Translations under genes and position numbers: made by a program
In this document: in pieces, positions 43,881 through 55,719 of the stretch
Numbering within the stretch: the stretch's first letter is position 1
How the letters are laid out: the number at the start of each line of letters is the position of its first letter
Source: Sporopachydermia quercuum
Lineage: Eukaryota; Ascomycota; Sporopachydermiomycetes; Sporopachydermiales; Sporopachydermiaceae
Length of the DNA: 64,000 nt
Assembly (NCBI GenBank): GCA_001599295.1
Contig: BCGN01000012.1
Span: 124,001-188,000, forward strand
Reading direction: 5' to 3'
Notes under the pieces: model-generated
What the model was told of the DNA's origin: nothing
The model's database searches: none
What the model saw: the letters and a program-made list of their open reading frames with translations, nothing else

Positions 43881-44690
43881 CTAGCCACGAGCCAATTGGG
43901 ATCGCAATAGATTTAAGGAAGACGAAGCAGAAAATCTTAACCATTCAGCAGCTCCTGTAGCAATACCACCTAGAGTGTTCATTTCCTTTAATCTCCTCTT
44001 GACAAAAGTAGCAGTATCTTTGAATTCGGTTGACTGATCTTGAGTCATGAAAAGCTCCGACTGTGCATAAATAGAGGAAAGTGCAAGTCTTTTGGAATAC
44101 CAAGCGAAGTCATTCGATTGATCACCAGACAGAAAAGCAATATCATCAGATAGTTGGTGCAATTGTTCTAATGAGTCCGAAACATACGGTGGAGTGAGCA
44201 TAACTCCCAACGCTTCATGAAGCTTAGAAATGTATGGTTTATTACCCATCAGTCTTTCTACCACTAACTTTTCTATCTTACTTGTATCTGTAGTTAACTT
44301 TGAAAATTCTTCTCTGAACTTAAGCGTGAAATCATCAACGTTATCACCTAAAATACTTCCTGCAAATTCTCCGTTGGTAAGTGTGAACAATCTTAATCGT
44401 TGCTTTGTCAAATGATATAGCACCAAATCAAATGTACCATTTGTAAACAAACTTTGAATGGAGTCTCCATATCCTAAATCTCGTGCTGCTTGAACTAAGG
44501 TCATATGCTTGAAACCCAACTCTGGAACTCTGGACAGGGCTTGTTCCAATATACGTTCTTGAGAAGGGTCATAAATTGGTTCATCGTAGTGATCATATGA
44601 ATAATAAGTTCTTGTAGCATTATTGACGAGGCTACCAATGGTGACTCGATGAGCTCTTTGGCTCAAATTTCTAAATGTTGTTGATAACAT
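43881..44690 (-). CDS. COQ9: Coenzyme Q biosynthesis protein Coq9
   Basis: 269 residues from the Met at 44688-44690 (260 in Saccharomyces). This start gives a typical mitochondrial presequence ('MLSTTFRNLSQRAHRV'); 29 more codons upstream are open but do not look like a leader. The body shows the Coq9 layout: 'ERILEQALSRVPELGF' and 'LVQAARDLGYGDSI' (TetR-like first helices), 'DLVLYHLTKQRLRL', 'WYSKRLALSSIYAQSELFMT' and an amphipathic membrane-binding end. Coq9 binds lipid and presents quinone intermediates to Coq7 in the inner-membrane CoQ synthome. It converges with YKE2, 222 bases apart. Confidence 0.93.
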   Translation of the reverse strand: MLSTTFRNLSQRAHRVTIGSLVNNATRTYYSYDHYDEPIYDPSQERILEQALSRVPELGFKHMTLVQAARDLGYGDSIQSLFTNGTFDLVLYHLTKQRLRLFTLTNGEFAGSILGDNVDDFTLKFREEFSKLTTDTSKIEKLVVERLMGNKPYISKLHEALGVMLTPPYVSDSLEQLHQLSDDIAFLSGDQSNDFAWYSKRLALSSIYAQSELFMTQDQSTEFKDTATFVKRRLKEMNTLGGIATGAAEWLRFSASSSLNLLRSQLARG

Positions 44691-44823
44691 AGTGAACTGT
44701 TGAAGGCAATTGACGCAGATATATTTGAAAATAAAACTACCTATTCCTGACCTAAATAAATCTCTGTCGACCAACAAACCAATAAATCAATGAGCTGTCA
44801 ATAATTGTAGTCCCTTAGTCGAA

Positions 44824-45030
44824 GTTGATCAATTCAATGTCTGGGTCAAATAGGAGAGCTATTATCCCAACCAAAATAAAAATCAGTTCATCTTGTGAAT
44901 ACCCTACATCATCGTATGGCTTTTTATTGATGAGGTAAGCGTAAAATAACATGGAAGATAGCAATTAGGTTTGAAAAGAGAACCCTAAATTATACTTGCA
45001 TACCTGTGCGTCTAGAATTTGAATCTTAAA
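44824..45030 (-). CDS. Possible small spliced gene ending in a membrane segment, doubtful
   Basis: On the minus strand a frame reads '...YSQDELIFILVGIIALLF' followed by 'DPDIELINFD' and a stop at about 44824. It has a clean hydrophobic segment flanked by acidic residues. It could start at an ATG near 44960 (45 residues, 'MLFYAYLINKKPYDDVG...'). Alternatively it is the last exon of a spliced gene: an upstream CACAG/GTATGC donor near 45006 and a TAG acceptor after 'DDV' would join in frame. No family recognised. The exon structure is not proven, so the boundaries are approximate. Confidence 0.25.
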
Positions 45031-46208
45031 TGGTAGTTGGTTTAGTAGGGGGGAATATTTAGTCAAAAATGGAGTGCAAGAGCGGGGTCCGGAATGCTTT
45101 TCCCGATTAATAGTCCTTGTCCGAGAACTAAAGAAAAATAGTATTATGGAAATGTCTTTAAAAATAACTGAATGGGCCTGAATGGGAAAAAATATAGAAG
45201 ATCAATGAAGCACAACTGGATAGATCTCAACAATTTCAACAAGTTTACAAGGATCATATTAGAAACAATCACCAATAATCATAAAATAATACTAGTGATT
45301 AGCTTTTCTCGCTCTTCTTCAATGAATTCGCGAAGACTAGCATTAAAAATTAAATAATGTGTCCCTTTGCAGGTATAGCGGGACAAAACTTTTCATCTAC
45401 TTCGCATCTAAAGAATAAGCGACAATTGCCACTCTTGGCTTCATTTAATAGAAATCAAACCTCACTAGAAAAATTCTCTACTGGAATCGATACTAATATT
45501 TCTATTATCAATCGGAACAACGGTTTGATTTTAATGTTATAAACATTATTAAAGAATTCCAGAGCGCGACCAAAAATCTAGCCCAAAATAAAGATAAAAA
45601 TTTCCAGAACACTCTGATGTGAACTGACGTCTTAGTTCTTTGCCCTAGTTGCCAAAGTTCAGAAATTCTTCACTTCATAATCATCAATTGTTCCATAGTG
45701 CACCTCACTTACTCCAACTACTATATTACCGTTATCCGCTTTATACCTAGGGACATGTGTCGTACATGAATCTTGCTTCAAGATAACGGTCAGTCAATTA
45801 TCTCATGCCCTATTTTCTCCCTCTGCATATAGAGCACTCATCATTCTCACTATAAAATAAACGTCTATCTTTTTATAATCATCATTAAGCATTTAATTAT
45901 CATCCTATTTTCAACTATTCACCATCACAATCCATACTATTTTCACCTATCATTCAATTCACTATTACTGCACTTTCTCAACCTATTCAACATTTTTCAT
46001 CCTTCTCTCAACTTAACTTTCTTCTGCGTAAAGTTCCTCACTATAAATTTAAACCTTAAACCTAATTTTGATATCTTATCAATTAAACTTTCTGCCTACC
46101 GGAAACGGCAAAGTAAAGTCAATTCAGTGACAAAATACATAATTTAAACTTTGTCAATCTGAGGCTTGATGAAGCTTGAAAAAAAGGCGTTAAACCAGGA
46201 TCCAAAGC

Positions 46209-46216
46209 TATAAATA
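46209..46216 (+). promoter_or_regulatory. TATA box of SFA1
   Basis: TATAAATA about 210 bases before the SFA1 ATG, within a C/T-rich promoter. Confidence 0.5.
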
Positions 46217-46364
46217 TTTGATGAATTCCCTATTGGCAAGACCAAATGGGATGAATGCTGAGTGGATTGAAGACCACTGTGACAAACTAAGGGACGCACT
46301 TATTACGCAATTTCACTTGTTTGTAGCATATCTCATAGATTGACTTATGTTGTAATCGATATAG

Positions 46365-47564
<1,200 letters not shown>

Positions 47565-48709
47565 GGAAGTGTCCAGTCAGAGGAAAGCCTTTCAAAACTA
47601 ATACTGAAGCTATAGCATTCGATTACTGATTATAATAGTGGTAGTGTTGTGAATGCATTGTAATGTTGCAATTAACAAGAACATGGACCAATGGCAGTAC
47701 ATTATAATGAATAAATGAATCAATAGAAATGGGGAGCCATAATGAGAGTGTCAACAATTAAGAGAAAGCGTATGCTTGTGCCGCAATCACTATTTTGAGA
47801 TGTGTATATACTGCTTATAAGCAACATTGGAGATCAGAGAATGGACGTGAAATATGTACATGATATATGTAATTTTTCATGCCTATTTGGAAGATTTCTT
47901 CTTACTGGGTACTTTTGGGATGTCTCATTTAATAAAATGGAGTACTACTTGTATCAACTACTATATTTATTACTTTTTTTTATTGTTGTCCTGTTCCTAG
48001 GTGCCATTGGTACCAAGGTATTCATATTGTAATGGCTGATTTCGTTACAATGGTTTTCCAGTGAGACTGCTGGTTTAGTGCTAACTTATTTATATGGGGA
48101 TTCTTAATTCTATGTTAACTATGTTATGACGTTTTGGTAGATGTAAATGNTCTAGACGATGTAGATGAAATAAATGAAGTGGATACAGTACAGTGATGTT
48201 TTAAGACTTGGAAGGATTATTATTGACGGTTGGTCTATAAATGACTTCTAGAATACAAATATCATAAAGAAGATTCACTTGTTTGCGACACGGTATGATT
48301 TTGTAGTGAAAAATTATCATATATATCCTATAGATAACATTTACTAGAAATAGTCGAACTATATCACTAGGATTACGTTTATCGGCTAGACTGTTATTGT
48401 TCGTATATTTCCTTAACTTGAAGCGAACCCTATTGTTACAATGAAGATCAAAAGTCCTAAGTATCAACACACAACATCGTATGACTAAAAACCATTTATA
48501 TTTATACATATCTAGTATATCTATTGTTATTCATTGAGCACAGCTAGTAGATTAAATCATTTTATATACATTGCTGAACAATACAACTTCTTCTGCAGCA
48601 TTCTATTCTTCTCCATATAAGTATAGCATATTTTTCATGGTCTTTTCAGCTACTAATATAATTCGTTTGAAAAATATTTCTATCATTCTTTTTCATAATC
48701 TATTTTTCA
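47565..48709. other. Intergenic between convergent SFA1 and ERG8
   Basis: 1.15 kb of AT-rich 3' flanks. ORFs 47802-48032 (+) and 48201-48509 (-) have no recognisable features. One ambiguous base near 48150. Confidence 0.45.
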
Positions 48710-50212
48710 CTATTCCTTTTCTAGTAGTTCTTCATACAATAGAGGATTTTCCTCCTTCAGTCCCTGAGACTCTTCCTGCAAATCCAACCATGTGACCTTT
48801 TCAAACACAGACTTATTTACTATCTCCTTCAAAGCATCGGATGATCCACCAGTAGTTATCTCTTTCACTTTAGAGACATTACTATCAGCAACAAGCAAAC
48901 AAATAGCATCATAACCTCCAGCACCAGGAACACAGCCACCAATAACACCTGGGAGACTCAGGCATGAGTTTAGTAGCACAGTTTGTTCCGGAGGCTCGAT
49001 TTCAGCTCCGCTTGCCCTGGTCATAGCCCTTAAACCTTTTCGAATGCTTTTAAAGCAAATAACAACATCTCGTAATAGATTGACATGCCTCGGTGTAGAA
49101 GATATAGGCAAATCGGCTACCATAGCAATATATTCACCCGAATGATTAGAAAGATACTGTAGCATTTCATCATATTCCTCAGGAACTTCGCTGTCCAGTT
49201 GCTTCAATTCGTTGAACAGATCTACCAGTTTCATATTCCAGTAATTGATCTCATCCCAAAGCTCCTTGGCTTCTTCAGCATTGGCTGACCTCCATGCGAG
49301 TACTCGCGATACAAGTTTAGTGGTAACTGAACCACCTTTTACATCCCCCATTACAAGTCTGATTCCACGAGGTAGAGAGCATGTTTCTATTTCCATATCC
49401 CATTCAGCATCAATTGCTTCGTTTATGCTGTCCCCAATGTTTCCTTGGTCTTGTCCATTAAGTGGTATCAATGATGCTATAGTACCAATAGGAAATCGCC
49501 TATAACGAATACTACCAAACACAGCAGCGCCAACATCAAAACCTGAGCCAATTTTCCCCTGAGCTGCACAATGAGCCAATTGGGCCAAATTATGCACTAT
49601 TTTCAGTGTAGAGATATCACCGACATTGAACTCATCTTTAAACGCCGACAGCAATGAAGCTACTAGCACAGTCACCAAACCAGCAGAAGAGCCCAATCCT
49701 GTTTTCGGCACACTGGAAATAGGAGCATCATAATAAGGAAGTTTCAAAGAAGATACAATCTTTGTGGCTGATTCAGAAGAGTGGTATGATCCGTCAGAGA
49801 AAACGGTGATAGAGATGTTATGTTTCTTAGTTGGCTTGACGTAGGCAAGTACTACCTTCAAGGTGGTTTCAATGAAAGAGTTCCTAGCAGCATCAGAAGT
49901 TCTTAACAAGAGGGGAAAACAAGTTAGTGATACTGGAATCAAAACGCTAAAAGGTACCGAGTTAAAATAGTATACTTACTGTATGGGAGTAAAACCCGAA
50001 TCATTAACTTCTATACCATATTCCCAAGTACTGGCTGCAAATTGTGGACTTCTTACAGTAATGGTTACATTTTCAGCTGGTACTGTTGTTATAACAGCAT
50101 GCATTCGAGCTGATAACGCTGTGACGAATGCTGAATATTCAGGTACCAGTACTAAATACCCACCAGCTAATAGGGCCTTACTGGGTGCACTGAATGATCG
50201 TTCTATAGACAT
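48710..50212 (-). CDS. ERG8: Phosphomevalonate kinase, one intron
   Basis: Minus-strand exons 49980-50212 and 48710-49901 join to 474 residues (451 in Saccharomyces). The start at 50212 gives 'MSIERSFSAPSKALLAGGYL', matching Erg8; 23 more open codons upstream are not family-like. The 78-nt intron has GTAAGT and a CACTAAC branch, and best fits an AAG acceptor (49902-49904), which keeps the spacing to 'NSFIETTLK'. A TAG acceptor 18 nt further (49884-49886) also stays in frame and would drop six residues. GHMP motifs: 'VPKTGLGSSAGLVTVL' and 'GKIGSGFDVGAAVFGSIRYR'; late 'IPGAGGYDAI'-like segment 'VPGAGGYDAICLLV'. It makes mevalonate diphosphate in the sterol/isoprenoid pathway. Confidence 0.94.
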
Positions 50213-50717
50213 TTTTGATGCTTCTACCGTACAAAGTAAGGCAAGAATTAAAGATACACCTCTTGAAGAGCCTGAAAACAATATTCAAACGCAATTTGAG
50301 TAGCTATGAAGAATAGAGAGAACATTCTTCAAAGTCGATGACTTGTTGATCTAAATGTAAGTTTCATCAATTGATCCACCAAAGTGAGTTTGTGTCTCTG
50401 GAAAGCTAAGAGGGGTTTCGCAAGACATAAAATATATAATATACTATTACATAATAGAATATTACCTTCGCAAGACATAAGTGTAATATACTATTATATA
50501 ATAATGTATTAGTAATCATGATTACCTAAAACAGCTAATGAAATATCAAACACAACCAATGCGCATATTTATAATGTCATATAATTTAATAGTTGTTTCT
50601 GTTTGATTGGGATTCTTGTGAAATAAAAGATGTAGTGATCCTGGCATATATGAAGAAAAGGATAAAAATCACTTAGATACATAATCAATTATAGCATTGT
50701 ACTGGATGTTATGAAAA
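50213..50717. other. Divergent promoter region, ERG8 / CYT2
   Basis: 505 bases, very AT-rich, containing a diverged direct repeat (listed separately). Confidence 0.5.
50417..50506. repeat. Direct repeat of about 40 bp between ERG8 and CYT2
   Basis: Copy 1 at 50417-50457 and copy 2 at 50467-50506 both start TTCGCAAGACATAA and continue with an AATATACTATTA-type AT tract. The copies differ by small indels. Confidence 0.75.
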
Positions 50718-51581
50718 ATGTCACAAGAAGTAAGGTGTCCTGTTGATCATGAAAACCTAAAGGCAAAACAGCCAGAGAAATGTCCTGTAGATCATGGGTC
50801 TCTCCGTAAGCTGGAGAAGCCTAGTGATATAGGGGAATGCCCTGTAGATCACAGTAAATGGGTCAATGAGAAAAAATTATCCACCATGTCTTCAGATACT
50901 GATGGTGTTGATGTTTGTCCAGTAGATCATGAAGCTCGAAAAATATGGTTGCTGAATAATAACGATAAGGGAACTGCACCATCTATCGCAGCTTCTACTA
51001 GTAAATCAGAGGAAGATTGCTCAAATGTCGCTGCAAATCTAACGCCTGTATCCCCAACACCTATANTTGATGAGAATTCAGCTGTTTTACCCGAAGAAAG
51101 GGAAGTTTCATCCATCCCTCGGAAAGGACTTGATGGTAACTGGGTTTATCCATCACAACGTCAGTTTTACAATGCCATGAAACGTAAGAACTGGTCACCT
51201 AGACCTGAAGATATGACAACTGTGGTTCCTATACATAATGCTGTAAACGAAAGGGCGTGGCAGATGATTCTGGATTGGGAAAAAGGACAAGGTGCTGAAA
51301 GTTGTGGTGGGCCTGAACTTATTTCATTCAAAGGTGACTCTAAGAAACTGACACCGAAAGCAAGGTGGAACATGTTATGGGGCTATGAAAAACCTTTTGA
51401 TCGACACGACTGGAAAATTGATAGATGTGGAAAAGAGATAGAATACGTTATAGACTTTTATTCAGGTAAAACTGATAATCGAATGCCAGGTATTCCAAGT
51501 TTTTATCTAGATGTTCGACCAAAATTGAATAGCTATGAGGGCATAGCTATGAGAATGAAGAAGTTCTTGGGTATATATTAG
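50718..51581 (+). CDS. CYT2: Cytochrome c1 heme lyase with four CPVDH motifs
   Basis: 287 residues. The catalytic holocytochrome-c synthase core runs from about 130 to the end: 'WVYPSQRQFYNAMKRKNW', 'VVPIHNAVNERAW', 'GPELISFKGDSKKLTPKARW', 'PFDRHDWKIDRCGKEIEYV', 'FYLDVRPKLNSYEG'. Details ('EREVSSIPR', 'CGG.....FKGDSKKLTP', 'RCGK', and Cys-Pro-Val-Asp followed by K/R-x-W-L) fit Cyt2, the c1 enzyme, better than Cyc3. The N terminus carries four CPVDH heme-regulatory (Cys-Pro) motifs at Cys7, 22, 41 and 67; I recall one or two in Saccharomyces enzymes. The enzyme sits in the mitochondrial intermembrane space and joins heme to apocytochrome c1. One ambiguous base near 51066. Confidence 0.9.
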   Translation: MSQEVRCPVDHENLKAKQPEKCPVDHGSLRKLEKPSDIGECPVDHSKWVNEKKLSTMSSDTDGVDVCPVDHEARKIWLLNNNDKGTAPSIAASTSKSEEDCSNVAANLTPVSPTPIXDENSAVLPEEREVSSIPRKGLDGNWVYPSQRQFYNAMKRKNWSPRPEDMTTVVPIHNAVNERAWQMILDWEKGQGAESCGGPELISFKGDSKKLTPKARWNMLWGYEKPFDRHDWKIDRCGKEIEYVIDFYSGKTDNRMPGIPSFYLDVRPKLNSYEGIAMRMKKFLGIY

Positions 51582-51826
51582 ATCGCAATCTATCAACCGC
51601 TTCAGGAAACTCAACAAAATAACCATTGTATATATTTTAATATTATTTCGTTGATTTCATGTTTTCATACATTAATCTATCTACAACGAGCATTAACGTA
51701 AATACATAATATACATGCGTAAATTTCTTTCACATTCATTGATTTCTCATTAGAAATAACACTAGCCCGCTGAGAGTAAAGCCTATATACAGAAACATCA
51801 GCCTATATCCAATTCCATCTTTTCAT

Positions 51827-52193
51827 TTATTTAGGTTGCATAGTAGCACCTAACTGTTGCATTTTCTATAGCAAACTGTTAGTAAAATCCGTTTATTATC
51901 AATCTATCCATTTCGAGATACAATCTACCTCTCGCCATCTTTTCAAAACTTACCTCTGACACTTTTGTGTTGACTTCAAAGTACTTGGCAACACATCTGT
52001 CAATACATAATGATTCGCCAGAGGTTAGTGGCCCATCAGGATACTTATTGGTGATACATTTAGTATGGCAAGAATCGACTAATCTGTTGAACAAATCAGT
52101 GACCATTTCAATCTCAAACTCTGCAGCAACGAGCTTATTGCTGTCCACATTTCCAGTGGGATTTGATTTGTTTCCTCCAAATAAAAATGACAT
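51827..52193 (-). CDS. TIM10: Mitochondrial intermembrane-space chaperone Tim10, one intron
   Basis: Minus-strand exons 51954-52193 and 51827-51865 join to 92 residues (93 in Saccharomyces). The 88-nt intron has GTAAGT, TACTAAC (complement of 51878-51884) and a TAG acceptor. Exon 2 codes only the last 12 residues ('KMQQLGATMQPK'), like 'NMQKMGQSF...' of Tim10. The twin CX3C motif is C42-C46 and C63-C67 with the usual 16-residue spacing. Without splicing the frame runs 24 further codons to 51879. With Tim9 it forms the hexamer that escorts carrier proteins to the inner membrane; the cysteines should be oxidised by Mia40. Confidence 0.94.
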
Positions 52194-53652
52194 TTTTTAA
52201 CTTTGATATCAATACTTTCCTTACTGTATTTTATCCCTTTTATTCCTGTGAAAAATGTATAAGTATATTGGTATATTCTCGTTATAACTGTTGATCATTA
52301 ATAGTAGGTGAGTTTATTTCTTTGCAATCATGAAATTTGTCAAACCTCATTTTTCATCACTGTTTGATGAGTAGAAAGAGTAATTGTTATATCAGGGTAA
52401 TATTAAAAGTAGAAGGAGACGTTATGTCAAATGAAAATAAAAGTGTGATTGTGCGTATTAATTGCATAACGTACATATTTTTAAACCTTATATATTACAA
52501 CCTGTTCGAATTGAAGGCCACTAACTCTTCTTCTGCTGGTACGTTATTTGGTCAATAGAACTGATTCTGATTAGGTTATTGAAAAGAGACTTGTGGATCG
52601 AAGCAATGCGGACAAATTGGGAATTGTATTTACAGTTCAATGGAGAGAAAGCGTGCTCATAACACGCAGCGTCATCAAGTAAACCGATTACTATGAAATA
52701 TTGATTCCTACCGAGACTGATTGGAGTAGAAACCAGGTATCGAATGTTTCTAGGACGAATCCATTATTTGTTTTCAAAGGATTGATATCAGTAGACTTAC
52801 TAATATAATGATGACTAACTGCTTTTGTCCATCAGATATGTATGATTTGATCCAGATTCCATGCAAAGGTTAAGGCGCCATATACCCGCATTGTCTGACA
52901 CTGCCTTATTTATTACAACATTTCCGACGTTGGCTCTAATTATAGAAACATATTAATTTACCGTTGATCACTTTATCAATTCCGAATTCTTACCTGCACT
53001 CTCACTTTTAATTGTTAAATAATATATTATACTCCGATATTCATATTGTTTCCGATTCATTGGTAAATCACGGAAATAATCACTTACTACCATTTCTGCT
53101 GTTAGTTCTAGGTGTTACCCATTGGACTGATTTAGATTCTTGAGTAGACAACTAGAATATATCAATTTAATGAAATACTGTTATGGTCATAAATCAAAAT
53201 TGGTATCCAATTCTAGCCTTAACCCTTTTCTATCTTGACCTTTCTTTATTTCTCAATATCCCACTCATTCCACTGGTTCCACAATCTGCACATCCCATCT
53301 CAACTCATCACCCAATTACGGAAAGGATCTGCCTTATCTCCGATATTATCGGGGGCATCTCGAGATTGCTAGACCTCCTGAAACCAAGCTGTATACCCAA
53401 ATTGGACTAGTTACCACATAATTACACCTATTTTATGTAACTAAGGGTACACATCCCATTCACAGGGCGCACCCTTTTCCAATCTTATCAACAAACTCAT
53501 CATTATTCATAAACAGTCCTCTTTCCAACAGGTTTTAATGAAAGCCATCAATCAGCTTCTACTAGTTAACACAGAAACGCTACATGTTAAAAGCATTGTA
53601 GTTATCAGTGAATTGATTAAATCAAGGACACACCACATATCCTTTAACAACA
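52194..53652. other. Divergent region between TIM10 and ABP1, with a possible small spliced gene
   Basis: 1.46 kb. The left half may contain a small spliced gene on the plus strand (see 52423-52870). The right half (52870-53652) is the ABP1 promoter; ORF 53183-53410 has no motif. Confidence 0.4.
52423..52870 (+). CDS. Possible small intron-containing gene, unresolved
   Basis: ATG at 52423 opens 'MSNENKSVIVRINCITYIFL...' with a hydrophobic stretch. Splicing-like signals follow: CACTAAC near 52519 with pyrimidines and TAG acceptors near 52557 and 52574. After these acceptors two frames are open for 30 or more codons and look protein-like ('VIEKRLVDRSNADKLGIVF...' or 'LIRLLKRDLWIEAMRTNWEL...'). 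A second GACTAAC...TCCATCAG set ends near 52835. I cannot find one joined model that convinces me, nor a family. Boundaries are approximate. Confidence 0.22.
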
Positions 53653-55200
53653 ATGACCTCAATTGACATTTCGACCTATGGACGCGAGATCAAAAAAGCC
53701 TACGATTCCATTGTAGCAAACGATCCTTCAATTTCCTGGGTTTTACTGAACTACGGTGCAGGTTTATCGAACACGGTGAAACCTGTCGCTGAAGGTGCTT
53801 CCGATCTAGAAGATTTCCTTGAAGAGTTTGACGACGGTAAAGTACAGTATGGGTTTGTTAGAGTATCTGACCCAAATACCAATTTACCTAAATATGTATT
53901 AATTGGCTGGTGTGGAGAAGGCGTACCAGAGAGAGCTAAAGGATATTTTAACTCACATTTCAGCGCAATTGCTAAGATTTTTCCAAGTTATCATGTTCAA
54001 ATCACTGCTCGTTCAATTGATGATTTATCTGCGTCAGAGATTCTCAGGAAGGTCGAGAATGCATCTGGTTCTAAATATTCCCTTCATAGTAAAGCAGTCC
54101 CAGTGAAGCCAAAGTACTCTTCTCATCATACATCATCAGGTGCTAAAGAAGAAGACTGGGGTGACGCTCCTCCAGTTGTTGAATCAGAAATTACAAAAGT
54201 TCCTACTGCATATAAGCCTACAAAAGTTGATATTGCTAGTTTGAAAGCTAAGGCCAAACCTGTTCCACCCCCTAGTACTAAGAAGGTTGATATAGATAGC
54301 ATTAAACAGGAATCCAAAGCCACTGGATTAGACAAATTCAACTCCAAGCCTGAACCTGTGAAAGGTGCTTATGTTCCAATTGGAAAAGTCGATATTGCTG
54401 CCATTAGAGCTAAAGCTAAAGCTGCTGGTTTAGATAAGTTTGAAGACAAACCTGAACCTGTGAGAGGTGCTTATGTTCCTATAGGCAAAGTTGATATTGA
54501 CTCCATTAAGAGAAAGGCAAGTGCTAAAGCTGATTTTGCTGAGTCTTCTTCTAGCAGAGTTCCTGTCTCCAGATATGAACCTGAAACTAGTGGTAAGACA
54601 GCTGACGAAGAAGAAGAAGAAGAAGAAGACATTGATCAGGAACCCAAATCATTAAAAGATAGAATGAAGACTTTTCAAAAGAGTGAAAGGTTAACTGAAC
54701 TTCCTAAGCCGAAGGTTGAGAAGTCAGTATTGTCCAGATTTACTCCTGAAGGAAGATCTACCACTATTCATACTCCTAATCCTTTAGGCTTCCAATCAAA
54801 GGCTAACATTGTTGGTGGTGCTAGCAGAAACTTTGCTGCTGAAGGTGGTAAAACCCCGGCTCAAATTTGGGCAGAAAAACACGGCAAAGCTTCTCCATCT
54901 AATGGACCCTCAGAACCCGANGATGCTCATCATGATGAAGATGAAGAAAAAATCGATACTGAAGATATCGAGCCTGTTGATGAGATCAGATCTAAGTTTT
55001 CCCATGCTAATATCAACGACAACGACGATGGAGATGTTCATGGCAACGTTTCTAGTTTCAGCCAAAGGTCTAGTGTGTTATATGGACGACAACAGGAAGA
55101 AAAGGAAGAGGAAGAGCACGAAGAAGAAGAAGAGGAAGCTAGATACGTTCCTCCGCCCCCACCTGCTTCTACTAGACCTGTGACTGCACCTGCTCCTGTT

Positions 55201-55236
<36 letters not shown>

Positions 55237-55719
55237 TCATTTCCAGCTCCAGAATCAGCACCTGTACCACAGGCAAATGAAGAAGCTCAATCAGGAGCTG
55301 TTGCTATCGCTGAATTTGACTACGAAAAGGCAGAAGATAATGAGATTGCTTTTGCAGAAGGAGAAAAAATCACTGCTATCAAGTTCGTTGATGAAGATTG
55401 GTGGCTTGGTACCAACGCTTCGGGCGAAAGAGGTCTTTTCCCTAGAACATATGTTGAACTTATCGATGGAGAATCAGCAGGACGTGCTGAGCCTGAACCC
55501 GAAGCTGAACCGGAAGCTGAAGATGAAGAACCAAGCGCTGCAGGTGGCCCATCAGCTGTTGCACAATACGATTACGAAGCGGCAGAAAGCAATGAAATAT
55601 CATTTAATGAAAACGACGTTATCACTAATATTGAGTTTGTTGACGATGATTGGTGGTTGGGCTCTGTCAATAACGAACGAGGCTTATTTCCATCCAATTA
55701 TGTCGAACTTTCACAGTAA
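53653..55719 (+). CDS. ABP1: Actin-binding protein Abp1 with two SH3 domains
   Basis: 688 residues (592 in Saccharomyces). Residues 1-135 are an ADF-homology domain ('YDSIVANDPSISWVLLNYG', 'YVLIGWCGEGVPERAKGYF'). At about 190-290 are four KVDI-type repeats, two of them long copies built around 'KPEPV(K/R)GAYVPIGKVDI'. Acidic and Glu-rich stretches follow, then a proline-rich run ('YVPPPPPAS') and an EPEPEP spacer. Two SH3 domains end the protein: about 548-605 ('DEDWWLGTNASGERGLFP') and 633-688 ('DDDWWLGSVNNERGLFPSNY'). Saccharomyces Abp1 has one, most like the second here. Abp1 binds F-actin at cortical patches, activates Arp2/3 and recruits the kinases Ark1/Prk1 and Srv2. One ambiguous base near 54921. 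Confidence 0.94.
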
